A stretch of 64,000 nucleotides of DNA from Methyloprofundus sedimenti (GTDB taxonomy: Bacteria > Pseudomonadota > Gammaproteobacteria > Methylococcales > Methylomonadaceae), in contig NZ_LPUF01000001.1 in NCBI RefSeq assembly GCF_002072955.1, positions 1,696,896-1,760,895 of the forward strand, written 5' to 3'. A program made the position numbers and the translations under genes. Shown in pieces: positions 8,801 through 16,413 of this stretch. Below the pieces are notes generated by a model. That model saw only the letters and a program-made list of their open reading frames with translations, did no database searches and was not told the DNA's origin. Every line of letters starts with the position of its first letter. The stretch's first letter is position 1.

Positions 8801-9433
8801 CTCTTGTTTTTCTTCTGGCTTATTGTCGTTTAACCAATGCTCTGAAGAGGAGGCCGGATTTTTCGATACTCTCTTTAGTAATAATTTTTTAATGTTACTT
8901 TTGATTTCGACTCGTTTAGAGCGTTTTGCCTCTCTTCGATCCGCGGTAGTTTTGCTGACTTCCGCAAGAGTCGATTCGCGTTCCGAATATCTTCGTTCTA
9001 CATCGCTGGAGAAACGTCTAAATCGTCGAATATTTAAGGGTGCCTTACTATCAGTTTGAATATCTGACTCTAGGTTATTTTCTTTGCCCTTTATATCGCC
9101 TTGGAGAGGGTCTATATCGGCGCCACCAAGTGATGTGATAACCGTAAACACCTCATCGCGTTTGATTTTCGCAACCTGAATAGGGTCGCTTACGTGGATT
9201 AGTTCGCCTGTTTTTGGTTCTGCGATGAGCAATACAATTCGACGTACTTTTGTATCTAAATCAACTTCGAACTCAACCATTCCGATGTTTGAAGTCTTCT
9301 TCATCCTAATCATCGGTGCGTCACGGAGTTTCGTTTCAGCGCGTATGTCTGTCGCGTTTCCTAGTGAAACAAGAAGTCCTTGATTAGGCTTGCCGTCTTT
9401 TCCTTGTACAATTACTTTAAAAAACATAGTCAT
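5840..9433 (-). CDS. Unrecognised 1197-residue protein, partner of the nuclease-domain protein
   Basis: It starts at ATG 9433, preceded by CAGGAG at good spacing. There is no signal peptide or membrane span. The first 100 residues (KDGKPNQGLLVSLGN ... GMVEFEVDLD) resemble a small beta-sandwich of the kind used as carrier or adhesion modules. The middle is rich in acidic helices. A region near residues 560-700 contains SPGEIRKISVKHNIKTEDKS followed by a polar, repetitive stretch. Residues about 870-970 look coiled-coil (WFEADLANADASVRNAKSSL). I do not recognise the family. Size, a soluble multidomain layout and an adjacent nuclease-domain protein suggest a delivery, scaffold or injection-particle component, which is an inference only. 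Confidence 0.6.
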   Translation of the reverse strand: MTMFFKVIVQGKDGKPNQGLLVSLGNATDIRAETKLRDAPMIRMKKTSNIGMVEFEVDLDTKVRRIVLLIAEPKTGELIHVSDPIQVAKIKRDEVFTVITSLGGADIDPLQGDIKGKENNLESDIQTDSKAPLNIRRFRRFSSDVERRYSERESTLAEVSKTTADRREAKRSKRVEIKSNIKKLLLKRVSKNPASSSEHWLNDNKPEEKQEKVVDQGLDQLAKVSKDRRGIIVRQDVTGEMPKFPGEAMSPDEARNILFPNKPPSRQRIQTLLVDCFVRKRQSEFSPNEETRTAVSALEQPAGPGAEQTIDNKLSELISRAYDIALGKRPDIESINNSLRDKEFSNGPADTTAIYDYNSLQIAWKNIWDSVLDKEAVKELTELYLEILALDPEIETYIDLTEIDELEELFDTLHHVANDLSADLEIPDYLSAWCPEIKSVQDRLKPEDVDYLRFLWYVDLRVNQDHPRRNGEPNYSRFSELFFAEKWWPEEWEPSQTLANLHKIDWAKTTAKSYISQQGNAGIGRVHRLITELQRYLAEPYKFDVFLPNSYNFGIISTYRQFWEPQGFQAGELVSTIPLSPGEIRKISVKHNIKTEDKSLNKVLSSFADTRDRKDTSKITGEINRKVDSKMVGKFGTKVDYNNFEASGDFSTDQGSESSRKKTELREAVKHSVQEYKDERTVKLTAATTEDMEHGSEIEIKNPNNELTVTYLFYELQQRFHVKERLHNVEPVVMVAFDVPAPHEINEAWLLRHAWILRDVLLDEKHLVTLEMLSVSFTGNEISLQVFKRQWLAQIDILESYKRDFEIHYQNRELGRMRIDGFLKQASNELSEEEADEERNTVGTRLRDVWHFLSPGTQARDALFGKKDKESDPLTDPEYDAARQALEWFEADLANADASVRNAKSSLERATSAYVSGVKESYNRRIAIDQLKAHIKQNILYYMQAIWHAEVPDQRYMRLYDLEIQWPIPAAKAKFVSSTSAFSDRMVSASLPSKLGYNNVKGFLKMPGAKLGEKRLLHEVADLNKILGFKGNYALFALKESNALTDYMMQDFLDSEFNVYDPDPEGEILSANEILDIAHCAWTNEELNDDDKKELQHWMVESLRIAHRQGEDVVVPTGELFIEALPGSHPLLEDFKLAHRSVDVEKAISERNLGEVEVIRRVAKIQSGDYSDPDIDRRIELSGTDNVSVEVDTQDSE

Positions 9434-9554
9434 TTTCTAATTCTCCTGATTTTAGAGTTGCCAACGTAGCATGACTAGTTTTGTTCAGCACATTCATTGA
9501 ACGGCTTAGGTGAGAAGTATCCAAATTACCTGACTGTATCTTTCCGGATATTAA

Positions 9555-9718
9555 CTAACCGATCGATGCTGATTGGTCATGCGCATACCAACGTTCTGCA
9601 ATTTTGCCATTACTAATGCGAAATATCCAGACTTCTTGCATTTCGATAGACTGGTTTTGTGCAGCAACTTTACTTTGTATTGTTTCATAGACACCGATTA
9701 AATCCTGCCGCCTACAAC
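9555..9718 (-). pseudogene. SnoaL-like (NTF2-fold) protein, C-terminal fragment
   Basis: The last 50 or so residues read QSIEMQEVWIFRISNGKIAE and end with RWYAHDQSASIG. This matches the C-terminal strands of SnoaL-like ester cyclases (consensus around IHIFRIEDGKIVERW). The rest of the gene is missing: the similarity stops next to the left end of the transposase-like element at 9734. The insertion probably truncated it. Confidence 0.55.
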
Positions 9719-9733
9719 ACATCAGCAACCTTA

Positions 9734-10192
9734 GGGTCAGGTCTTTGATATATGAAATGAATTGTGTTATGTTATCAGCTAAAGAAAAAAATACACCGGA
9801 ATGGCCGGATAAGGGTGGGGTGTTATCAAATTTTAGAGAGCACAAAGCCGAAGCTGTTAAAGCCTATAAACACTTTGGTAGTCAGAGGCGTGGACAGGCA
9901 TCGCCTTGAGAGGCTTTTAGAAATCAGGTGTTTTTAGGTAACCAGCATTTTGTTGAATCTATGCAGTGTTTGTTAAATGCAGAGCAGGGCTTAAGTGAAA
10001 TTCCAGGGGCTCAACGAAGGGGTATTGTCAAGCCACTGTCTGAATATGCTGAAAAATATATTCGCAATGAGGCTATTGCAAATGCTTATGCCATCGGGGG
10101 GGTATAGTATGAAATAAATTGGCGATTATTTTGGTCTGCATTATTCCACGATTAGTGGAATTATTAATAATCATAGTTCAAAGACCTGACCC
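9734..10192 (+). mobile_element. Decayed RAYT-like transposase element with perfect 15-bp terminal inverted repeats
   Basis: GGGTCAGGTCTTTGA (9734-9748) and its exact reverse complement (10178-10192) bound 459 bp. Inside is a broken plus-strand gene with resemblance to RAYT/IS200-like transposases: NQHFVESMQCLLNAEQGLSE, then EKYIRNEAIANAYA, then DYFGLHYSTIS at the C-terminus. It carries in-frame stops, for example in TCGCCTTGAGAGG near 9909 and ATGAAATAAATT near 10110. The N-terminal catalytic part is mostly gone, so the element cannot move on its own. Confidence 0.65.
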
Positions 10193-10243
10193 CTTCTTAT
10201 ATAGCCGGGTTTATATTTTGTTTCGTGCGCTAACCCCTAATAC

Positions 10244-10474
10244 TTACACATGACTTTCAGCCAATGTCTGAACAATTGCACAGCGCGCTTGTTTTTCTAT
10301 AGGTACATCGGTTTCAAGCCACCCCCCTTGGGATTCTATTTTAGAGGCTAAAAACTCTTCAATATCCGGGTGGCCTGCTTGAATCATTGCGTCAATATAA
10401 AATCCTTCCAGGTTAATAAGATAATCTTCACCGCCTACGTGAACTTCAATTTCTATCACTTTATATTTTTGCAT
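10244..10474 (-). CDS. Small acidic hypothetical protein
   Basis: A 76-residue protein starting at ATG 10474 behind GAGAGGATAACC, a reasonable ribosome-binding site. It is predicted soluble and acidic (EIEVHVGGEDYLINLEGFYI at the N-terminus), with one cysteine near the end. I recognise no family. It sits among mobile-element debris. The good start context and sensible composition support a real gene. Confidence 0.5.
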   Translation of the reverse strand: MQKYKVIEIEVHVGGEDYLINLEGFYIDAMIQAGHPDIEEFLASKIESQGGWLETDVPIEKQARCAIVQTLAESHV

Positions 10475-10524
10475 TTTGGTTATCCTCTCTGTTTTAATTA
10501 TCGCTGATCATACTACTCTACTTT

Positions 10525-10785
10525 TTATTTTTTGAGTATTCTATATACAGACACAATGCCCATCTTCAGCTGATCTACAATAGCCAGCCTGGTTAAGTGC
10601 TGCTCTTTTAATTTATGAACTTGTGTCGCCTATTCTTTAGTCGTAGGACTTACGCCCTTTAAATTTACCTTTAGTTTTGGCTTTTCCCGCCGTGCTGCTG
10701 GTATCAATCGGCTGTTTAATGGCTTTTAATTCAGGGGGCAAGGGGGCAACCTGCTCACATCTTTTCTGAGTTTATCTTTCGTACT
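10525..10785 (-). pseudogene. Serine recombinase/resolvase remnant
   Basis: Two minus-strand segments in different frames resemble a Tn3/Pin-type resolvase: ELKAIKQPIDTSSTAGK (the end of the catalytic domain), then a deletion and a KGKFKGRKSYD linker, then the helix-turn-helix tail HLTRLAIVDQLKMGIVSVYR ending at TAA (10525-10527). Most of the catalytic domain, including the active serine, is missing. No res site is apparent. Confidence 0.5.
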
Positions 10786-10910
10786 GATTTATGTATTTGA
10801 CGCATTACTCAAATAAGCTACCCGCAATGAACTCAAGCCATTTATACTAGGCATTAACCCGTTTAGATCAAAATTTGGCGCTAAAGTCAGTCATATAAAG
10901 GACACAATAC

Positions 10911-11156
10911 ATGTTTGAATTAAAAGTAAAAAAAGCATCAGCTTCGAAAATTTCTAGTGAAGATTTAGATAATCTAATTGCTGATTTTATTGACACCATT
11001 GAAACTAGCTTATCTGAGGATTCACGCATTAAGGGTAATAAAAACCGCATTGTGATAGAAACGTCAATGACTGAAAAAGAAATTAATGACTGCGTGAAAC
11101 CCGTACTACACTATTTTAGTGATGACATTCAACTCCACTCACTTACACAGCGCTAA
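10911..11156 (+). CDS. Hypothetical 81-residue protein
   Basis: ATG at 10911 follows AAGGACACAATAC, a plausible ribosome-binding site. The protein is small and soluble with alternating charge (VIETSMTEKEINDCVKPVLH). I recognise no domain. It begins a short plus-strand run with the DUF4124-like protein and the SpoU-type methyltransferase, though the spacing does not prove an operon. Confidence 0.45.
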   Translation: MFELKVKKASASKISSEDLDNLIADFIDTIETSLSEDSRIKGNKNRIVIETSMTEKEINDCVKPVLHYFSDDIQLHSLTQR

Positions 11157-11214
11157 TTTTTTATTAAAATATAGGCGTTAGCGTTTTCCGAATTTTTTTC
11201 ACATAGGATCTTTG

Positions 11215-11595
11215 ATGCGATACTTTATTATACTGATGTTTGTCTGTTCGACAGTTCAAGCCAAGGCTTACAAGTGCGAGGTGAATGGAAAAACAATCTA
11301 TCAGCAAATACCTTGCGCCGGTGCGGGGAAAGAGATTGAGCTGAATGATAACTTTAGTCAGGCTGACTATAATGCGGCACAAAAAAGGATTAGCGATCAT
11401 CAGGCGCAGATATCTGCGCAGCAAAAGATCGATGATGATGCGGCAGAAAAGCTACGCAAAGAGGCAATTGATTATTATACGCTGAGAACAAGGCAGTCGG
11501 TGGCGATTTCTGAACAACGACAAGCTGATGAGTTACGCCGTCAATCTGCTGCGATTGCTGAGCAGAACAGGATTTTATTGTTGCGGGCTAAGTGA
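11215..11595 (+). CDS. Exported DUF4124-like protein
   Basis: About 126 residues. I chose ATG at 11215 over the adjacent TTG (11212); AGGATC lies just upstream. A short signal peptide (MRYFIILMFVCSTVQAKA) leads into YKCEVNGKTIYQQIPCAGAG, the two-cysteine pattern of the DUF4124 module seen in many gammaproteobacterial envelope proteins. The rest is a long helical, Gln/Ala/Arg-rich coiled coil (HQAQISAQQKIDDDAAEKLR). The function is unknown; the location should be periplasmic. Confidence 0.6.
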   Translation: MRYFIILMFVCSTVQAKAYKCEVNGKTIYQQIPCAGAGKEIELNDNFSQADYNAAQKRISDHQAQISAQQKIDDDAAEKLRKEAIDYYTLRTRQSVAISEQRQADELRRQSAAIAEQNRILLLRAK

Positions 11596-11714
11596 TAGTG
11601 GGATGCTGAAGTATCAAAGGGGACAGGTTTTTTTTTGTTTTGATAGAGTAAGCTTAGTCAATCAATCCTATGGTAGCAGTAGCAAACTATGGCAAGACAA
11701 AGGGGTCAAGAGAT

Positions 11715-12266
11715 ATGACCCCTAAATATGCTAAACATATCCCACATGAAAAAAATAAGGTCAGTATCGGTTTAATCAACCCCAAAAGTCCGGATAATGT
11801 TCACGCGGTGATGCGTGCTGCCGGCAATTTTCGCGTCGATAGCGTTTTTTATACCGGTTCGCGTTATCCACGGGCGCTCAGGCTTAATCCTAATGCGCCG
11901 GAAATGAGCCGTAAGGTGAGTGAGAATACTCTACTCATTCAGGCCCAGAGCCTGTTGGAAGTCGTGGCTGAAGGCATGAAGATTGTCTGTGTTGAGTTTG
12001 CCGAGAACGCGATGTCCTTGCCGGGGTATGAGCACCCGCACGATGTTTTTTATATCTTCGGGCCGGAAGATGGCACTATTGATCAGGAGATTATTGACCG
12101 GGCAGAAGCAGTGGTTTATGTGCCGACGGTTGGCTGCATGAATTTATCAGCTTCGGTAAATGTGCTGCTTTATGATCGTTTGGTTAAGTCGGCAGAAAGA
12201 TATGACAGCAAGGAACTGATTCTCGCCAGCCGCGATACTAATAATACAGTCAAGGTTCGAGGTTAG
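11715..12266 (+). CDS. SpoU/TrmH-family RNA methyltransferase
   Basis: About 183 residues from ATG 11715. The open frame extends upstream, but this start aligns with the SPOUT fold. Motifs of the trefoil-knot SAM site are present: INPKSPDNVHAVMRAAGNF (motif 1 region), FGPEDGTI (motif 2) and VPTVGCMNLSASVNVLLYDR (motif 3). The enzyme should 2'-O-methylate a tRNA or rRNA ribose; the target cannot be assigned. It is short, with the catalytic domain only and no substrate-binding extension. Confidence 0.8.
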   Translation: MTPKYAKHIPHEKNKVSIGLINPKSPDNVHAVMRAAGNFRVDSVFYTGSRYPRALRLNPNAPEMSRKVSENTLLIQAQSLLEVVAEGMKIVCVEFAENAMSLPGYEHPHDVFYIFGPEDGTIDQEIIDRAEAVVYVPTVGCMNLSASVNVLLYDRLVKSAERYDSKELILASRDTNNTVKVRG

Positions 12267-12273
12267 GTCTTGT

Positions 12274-12475
12274 ATTTATGAAATGAGTTATGTTATCAGC
12301 CAAAGAAAAATTAAGTGTGGCAAGATGGCTAGATCACTAAGGATTGAATTTTCTAAAGCGTTATAACTGGTCACTTCTGTAAATGCTTATGCCAGTGGGG
12401 AGTATTATGAAACAAATTGAAGATTATTTTGGTCTGCATTATTCCACGATTAGTGAAATTATTAATAATCATATC
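12274..12475 (+). pseudogene. Second decayed RAYT-like copy
   Basis: Sequence closely parallels both ends of the element at 9734-10192 (shared TATGTTATCAGC, and GGTCTGCATTATTCCACGAT near the end), with the middle deleted. It encodes the same C-terminal NAYASGEYYMKQIEDYFG helix. A further scrap of a related 3' end (GGAAATCTGAAAAAATATAA) lies at about 12590-12612. These are relics of the same transposase family. Confidence 0.6.
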
Positions 12476-12670
12476 TGATTACGTATAACTTTCAGTCTAT
12501 AGCTAAAATTCTCTGTAGCCCGTTATGGAGCTAGCGGAATACAGCATATTCATGACACCTATTCCCCGCATTCCGTGAGGGGTAGGGATAGGAAATCTGA
12601 AAAAATATAAAGAAAATTCTCTAACCTCTTTGATTTTAAAAACTTGAACATCAAGCTATAGGATTTTTTA

Positions 12671-12687
12671 AGGAAATTTTATTTCCT
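12671..12687. promoter_or_regulatory. Candidate upstream activator site
   Basis: A perfect palindrome AGGAAAT-ttt-ATTTCCT lies about 165-180 bp upstream of the sigma-54 promoter. This is the normal distance for enhancer-binding-protein sites. It is a candidate only; the surrounding AT-rich DNA raises the chance of a random palindrome. Confidence 0.3.
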
Positions 12688-12851
12688 AGTAAGAACCTTT
12701 ATTTCTCAGTAAAAATATTTCACTTAATTCTATTTATCCAATTGATTTTAAAGCAATAAAATTAATTTTAGTTATGTTTCTCGAAAATATAAGTGTCCGC
12801 GTATAAATCAATTATTTTTGTAAGCTATTGAAATATAAATGAATTTACTGG

Positions 12852-12867
12852 TGGCATGTGAATTGCT
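12852..12867 (+). promoter_or_regulatory. Sigma-54 (RpoN) promoter
   Basis: TGGCATG-tgaa-TTGCT matches the -24/-12 consensus TGGCAC-N5-TTGCW. The GG and GC dinucleotides are separated by exactly 10 bases. It lies about 73 bp upstream of the carbonic-anhydrase-like ATG, and a sigma-54 activator gene lies in the same cluster. Confidence 0.8.
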
Positions 12868-13298
12868 GAAGACATAGTGTGGTGGCGACATCATTTTAAG
12901 GTTTAAGTTTTTTACTTCACTATTGAGGATAATAAGATTATGACTACATTAAAAGGTAAGTTAGATAAACGGACTGCAGAGTATGATTATTGGGCGCAAC
13001 GTCGCCGTTATGGCGCTGAAGGACATAATAACGCCGGTTTGTGGGTTCTTGCTTGTATGGATGAGCGTTTACCAGTAGACGAGGCACTGGGCATTCATGT
13101 AGATACGCCTGTCGGAGGTGGAGATGCGCATTGTTTTCGTAATGCGGGTGGAATTGTAACGGACGATGCGATACGCTCTGCCATGTTGACATGTAATTTT
13201 TTTGGAACTAAAGAAATGTAAGCGTCAATTAAACCACACATTCTAAACCCCTATAAAAAAGGGCACACTAATACCTCCATTTAACTTCAGAGGTATTT

Positions 13299-13631
13299 AT
13301 GAGCCCATCTCAAAATAAAGCGGCTATGCAAGAGCATATACCACAATGGCAAGCCAGTCGTTTAACTCAGGCTGAGTATTGCAAGGTCCATGATATCAAG
13401 CCGCATATCTTCAGTTATTACAAAAAGAAATTCGGTTCGGCCAGCTCGTCAGTGCAACAAACCAGCCAACTGGTTCCGGTAAAATTTGTTGCCGAAGACA
13501 ATTTAAGTGGCCCAAGGCTATCGTCGGTTATCAAAGTCACTCATACCAATGGCTTTAGCCTGGAAATACAGGCCAATACGGAACTCAGTATTTTAAAACC
13601 GTTATTGGAGTTGGTGAGGTCCATCTCATGA
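13299..13631 (+). CDS. tnpA: IS66 accessory protein TnpA
   Basis: A 110-residue protein with a helix-turn-helix-like N-terminus (WQASRLTQAEYCKVHDIKPH), typical of IS66 OrfA. It overlaps tnpB by four bases (ATGA), indicating coupled translation. An inverted repeat, AATACCTC/GAGGTATT, lies just before the start (about 13269-13296) and may regulate expression. Confidence 0.88.
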   Translation: MSPSQNKAAMQEHIPQWQASRLTQAEYCKVHDIKPHIFSYYKKKFGSASSSVQQTSQLVPVKFVAEDNLSGPRLSSVIKVTHTNGFSLEIQANTELSILKPLLELVRSIS

Positions 13632-13984
13632 TAAACGGTCTTGCTGTTAATCAGGTGTATCTGGCGACAGGTGTTACGGATATGCGTAAGTCCATTAATG
13701 GCTTGTCGCTGATCGTTTCAGAGCAGTTGGGCCATGATCCCTTTACCGGGAGTGTTTTTGTCTTTTGTAATCGCTCTCGCGATAAACTAAAACTACTCTA
13801 TTGGGAATGTAATGGCTTCTGGCTTTATTATCGCCGCCTGGATAAGGGGACGTTCCAGTGGCCAAGCGAATTGAACGAGCAGGCTGTGTCACTAACCTCA
13901 CGTGAATTACACTGGTTACTGGATGGTTTATCCTATCACCAAGTGCAAGCGCACACGGCTGTTTCTGGTCTAAAAAACAACTGA
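13628..13984 (+). CDS. tnpB: IS66 accessory protein TnpB
   Basis: A 118-residue IS66 Orf2 protein, with GVTDMRKSINGLSLIV near the N-terminus and FCNRSRDKLKLLYWECNGFW in the middle, both hallmark stretches of TnpB. It is required for IS66 transposition, though its biochemical role is poorly known. It overlaps tnpA. Confidence 0.93.
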   Translation: MINGLAVNQVYLATGVTDMRKSINGLSLIVSEQLGHDPFTGSVFVFCNRSRDKLKLLYWECNGFWLYYRRLDKGTFQWPSELNEQAVSLTSRELHWLLDGLSYHQVQAHTAVSGLKNN

Positions 13985-14071
13985 TCAAGCGACTCTATTC
14001 TGCATAAAAAGAATCAATAAAACAGCAAGTTAAACCTTATTTATCAGCCTTTTAGTGGTATAATAATCACC

Positions 14072-15625
14072 ATGAACTCACTTCCTGAGACACTGCCAGA
14101 TGAGACGAATGCACTGCAAAAAATGGTGCTGGACTATCAGTCGACAGTAGATCAATTACAGGAAAAACTGACGTGGTATGAGGAGCAGTTTCGTTTGTTT
14201 CAACACCAGCGCTTTGGAGCATCCAGTGAAAAGTGTCCTGACCAAATGGAGTTGTTTAATGAAGCGGAATCGATTCTTGACGCCTTAAAGCAAGAGGAGA
14301 CTGATCTTGAAGAAACGGTTAGCTATCAACGCAAAAAGCCAGGTCGTAAACCGCTCTCCAGACATCTTCCGCGAGAAGTCGTTCGCTATGAATTACCTGA
14401 AGCAGAACGTGTGTGTGACTGTGGTCATGCCTTGCATGAGGCTGGCGAAGACACGTCAGAGCAGTTAGAAATCATTCCTGCTCAAATCAAGCTGATTGAG
14501 CATGTGCAGGTAAAGTATGCCTGTCGTGCCTGCGAAAATGGCATTATTAATGCGCCTAAACCGGCACAGCCCATTCCACGCAGTTTTGCTTCGGCCAGCT
14601 TACTAGCCTACATTATTGTAGCCAAGTTTATGGATAGCTTGCCACTCTATCGCCAGGAAACGATTTTCAAGCGCTTAAGTATCGACCTTTCGCGTGCAAC
14701 GTTATCAATCTGGGTATTGAAGTCCGCTGAATTGCTTGCCCCCTTTTATGATCGACTGCATGAATTACTGATCCTGCAGAAAATTCTCCAGGCTGATGAA
14801 ACAACTTTGAATGTTATTCAGGATGGACGAGAGACGAAATCAAAATCCTATATGTGGCTCTATCAAAGTGGTGGTCATGAAGCTGAATGCCCAATTGTTT
14901 TGTATGAGTATCAGGCAACCCGGGCGGGTGCACATGCGGCGAGCTTTTTACAGGGCTTTTCAGGCCACTTGCAAGTGGATGGCTATGCCGGCTATCACGC
15001 CCTTGCATCAGATGACTGTCTCCTCGTCGGTTGTATGGCGCATGCGCGTCGTAAATTCGATGAAGCACTGAAAGCACTTCCCAAAGCGAGCCGCAAAAAT
15101 AAAATGGGCATGGCTCAAACGGCATTACGCAAGTTCACTCGTCTTTATGCGTTTGAGAAACAATTTAAAGATCTGACAATAGAGCAGCGTTATTTGTTAC
15201 GTCAGGAAAAATGTAAACCTTTGCTGGATGACTTAAAGCAGTGGTGCGATGACCATGTTACCAGGACAGCAAAAGACAGCACGATAGGTAAAGCCATTCG
15301 TTACACCCTTAACCAGTGGAGTAGCCTGATTCGCTATATTGATGACGGAAATATACACATTGATAATAATGCAGCTGAACGTCGTATCAAACCGTTTGTG
15401 ATTGGGCGTAAAAACTGGTTGTTTAATCAAACACCTCGTGGAGCAAATGCCAGTGCACTGCTATACAGCCTGGTGCAAACAGCGGTTGCCAATAATCTGG
15501 AGCCTTTTGATTATCTGAAGTATTTACTTACTGAGCTACCCAAGCTTGGTAGGCATTATGAACCAGAGGCGTTAGATCAGTTTCTACCCTGGAACTTGAT
15601 TGAAAAAGTTAAGCCTTTAAAGTAA
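14072..15625 (+). CDS. tnpC: IS66-family DDE transposase TnpC
   Basis: 517 residues, full length. An N-terminal coiled coil leads into RFGASSEKCPDQMELFNEAE. A zinc-finger-like region (VCDCGHALHE ... YACRACENG) precedes the DDE core: ILQADETTLNV (D), HLQVDGYAGY (D) and NAAERRIKPFVIGRKNW (E). The C-terminal tail LTELPKLGRHYEPEALDQFL is also recognisable in the relic near 27400. The element looks capable of activity. Confidence 0.95.
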   Translation: MNSLPETLPDETNALQKMVLDYQSTVDQLQEKLTWYEEQFRLFQHQRFGASSEKCPDQMELFNEAESILDALKQEETDLEETVSYQRKKPGRKPLSRHLPREVVRYELPEAERVCDCGHALHEAGEDTSEQLEIIPAQIKLIEHVQVKYACRACENGIINAPKPAQPIPRSFASASLLAYIIVAKFMDSLPLYRQETIFKRLSIDLSRATLSIWVLKSAELLAPFYDRLHELLILQKILQADETTLNVIQDGRETKSKSYMWLYQSGGHEAECPIVLYEYQATRAGAHAASFLQGFSGHLQVDGYAGYHALASDDCLLVGCMAHARRKFDEALKALPKASRKNKMGMAQTALRKFTRLYAFEKQFKDLTIEQRYLLRQEKCKPLLDDLKQWCDDHVTRTAKDSTIGKAIRYTLNQWSSLIRYIDDGNIHIDNNAAERRIKPFVIGRKNWLFNQTPRGANASALLYSLVQTAVANNLEPFDYLKYLLTELPKLGRHYEPEALDQFLPWNLIEKVKPLK

Positions 15626-16061
15626 GTGGAGTAGCTTGTCTAGGTGGTAAGAATCGACGGTTACAAAGAAATTGTAATTGTGCAGCATACTCAGTGCGGC
15701 ATGCTGTCAGCGAATGCTCAGGACCTTGAAAAAATGTTTAATGACAAAGGCATAGAAACAGACGATATGGTACTTGATCCAACATTGCCTGAACAAAAAC
15801 TTGGAAAAGGTTCATTTGCAAAGTGGATCGGAATGATGGACGATGTCGATGTAACTTGTATGAAAACGATTGATGTTTTTAAGAATCATCCACTTATACC
15901 TAAGGATATTATTATCAGTGGCTGGGTTTGGGAGGTTGAAACTCGACGATTGAGAGCGCCTACACTTGATCCTGAAAAAAGGTTAAGAACCGATGCGTCT
16001 TCTACTGCGTTTGGGGTGAACACTAAACAACCTGCGCGTTGGGGTTAAAGGGCCATACATG

Positions 16062-16093
16062 ACTGGAGAGTGATAAAACATTCTCCAGTTTTA
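16062..16093 (+). terminator. Hairpin between the carbonic anhydrase-like gene and fmdB
   Basis: ACTGGAGA (16062-16069) pairs with TCTCCAGT (16082-16089), followed by TTTATT. This could end transcription or only attenuate it before fmdB, because the T-run is short and interrupted. Confidence 0.5.
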
Positions 16094-16112
16094 TTATAGT
16101 TGAGGGTAAAAT

Positions 16113-16361
16113 ATGCCAACTTATGATTATAGATGCACTCAATGCAAGGTGCAGTTTGAAGCAAATCATCGAATGAATGATATTCGTCCTACCTGTCCAA
16201 CTTGCGGCGGGGCATGTGAGAAACTCATTCTATCGCCCCCCGCTGCGCATGGTTATAAAGCGCTCGGTCGTGAACAGGCGATGCACTCGCTACAACCGAA
16301 AGCATCGAATAATGGGCATCAACATGGCCCCAGTTGCGGTTGTAAGTCATCGTCATCATGA
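16113..16361 (+). CDS. FmdB-family zinc-ribbon protein
   Basis: An 82-residue protein starting MPTYDYRCTQCKVQFE, the signature of the FmdB/CxxC_CxxC_SSSS family. CTQC (8-11) and CPTC form the putative zinc ribbon, and the tail is Cys/Ser-rich (GPSCGCKSSSS). Family members neighbour formamidase/amidase and other C1 or S-compound genes and are thought to be small regulators or metal-binding proteins. It lies between the carbonic anhydrase-like gene and the sigma-54 activator, suggesting a shared module. Confidence 0.85.
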   Translation: MPTYDYRCTQCKVQFEANHRMNDIRPTCPTCGGACEKLILSPPAAHGYKALGREQAMHSLQPKASNNGHQHGPSCGCKSSSS

Positions 16362-16413
16362 CATTCTGTGCCAAGCAATACATAAAGTTGAATTTTCATA
16401 GACAAGGTCTTTG

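Larger units (their letters stand above)
13218..15664 (+). mobile_element. IS66-family insertion sequence
   Basis: A 2447-bp element with ends GTAAGCGTCAATT and (reverse-complemented) GTAACCGTCGATT. It is flanked by the 8-bp direct repeat AAAGAAAT at 13210-13217 and 15665-15672, the normal IS66 target duplication. It carries the full tnpA-tnpB-tnpC set and has interrupted the carbonic anhydrase-like gene. A C-terminal relic of a related transposase lies at 27352-27465. Confidence 0.93.
12940..16048 (+). pseudogene. Beta-carbonic anhydrase-like enzyme (COS/CS2 hydrolase-like), split by IS66
   Basis: Exon-like halves are 12940-13217 and 15673-16048. Excising the IS and one 8-bp target copy rejoins codon 93 in frame and yields a 217-residue protein. 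Zinc ligands of the beta-class fold are present: C39-x-D41-x-R43 (ACMDERL), then RNAGG (67-71), H98 and C101 (HTQCG). Length and spacing resemble the small beta-CA branch containing carbonyl sulfide hydrolase and CS2 hydrolase as well as ordinary carbonic anhydrases; the substrate cannot be chosen by eye. GAGGATAATAAG gives a ribosome-binding site and a sigma-54 promoter precedes it. As it stands, neither half can form the active site. Confidence 0.85.

Noticed and set aside
12700-12850. Possible CRISPR or tandem-repeat array in AT-rich DNA
   Set aside because: No regularly spaced repeats; only simple AT-rich sequence upstream of the sigma-54 promoter.
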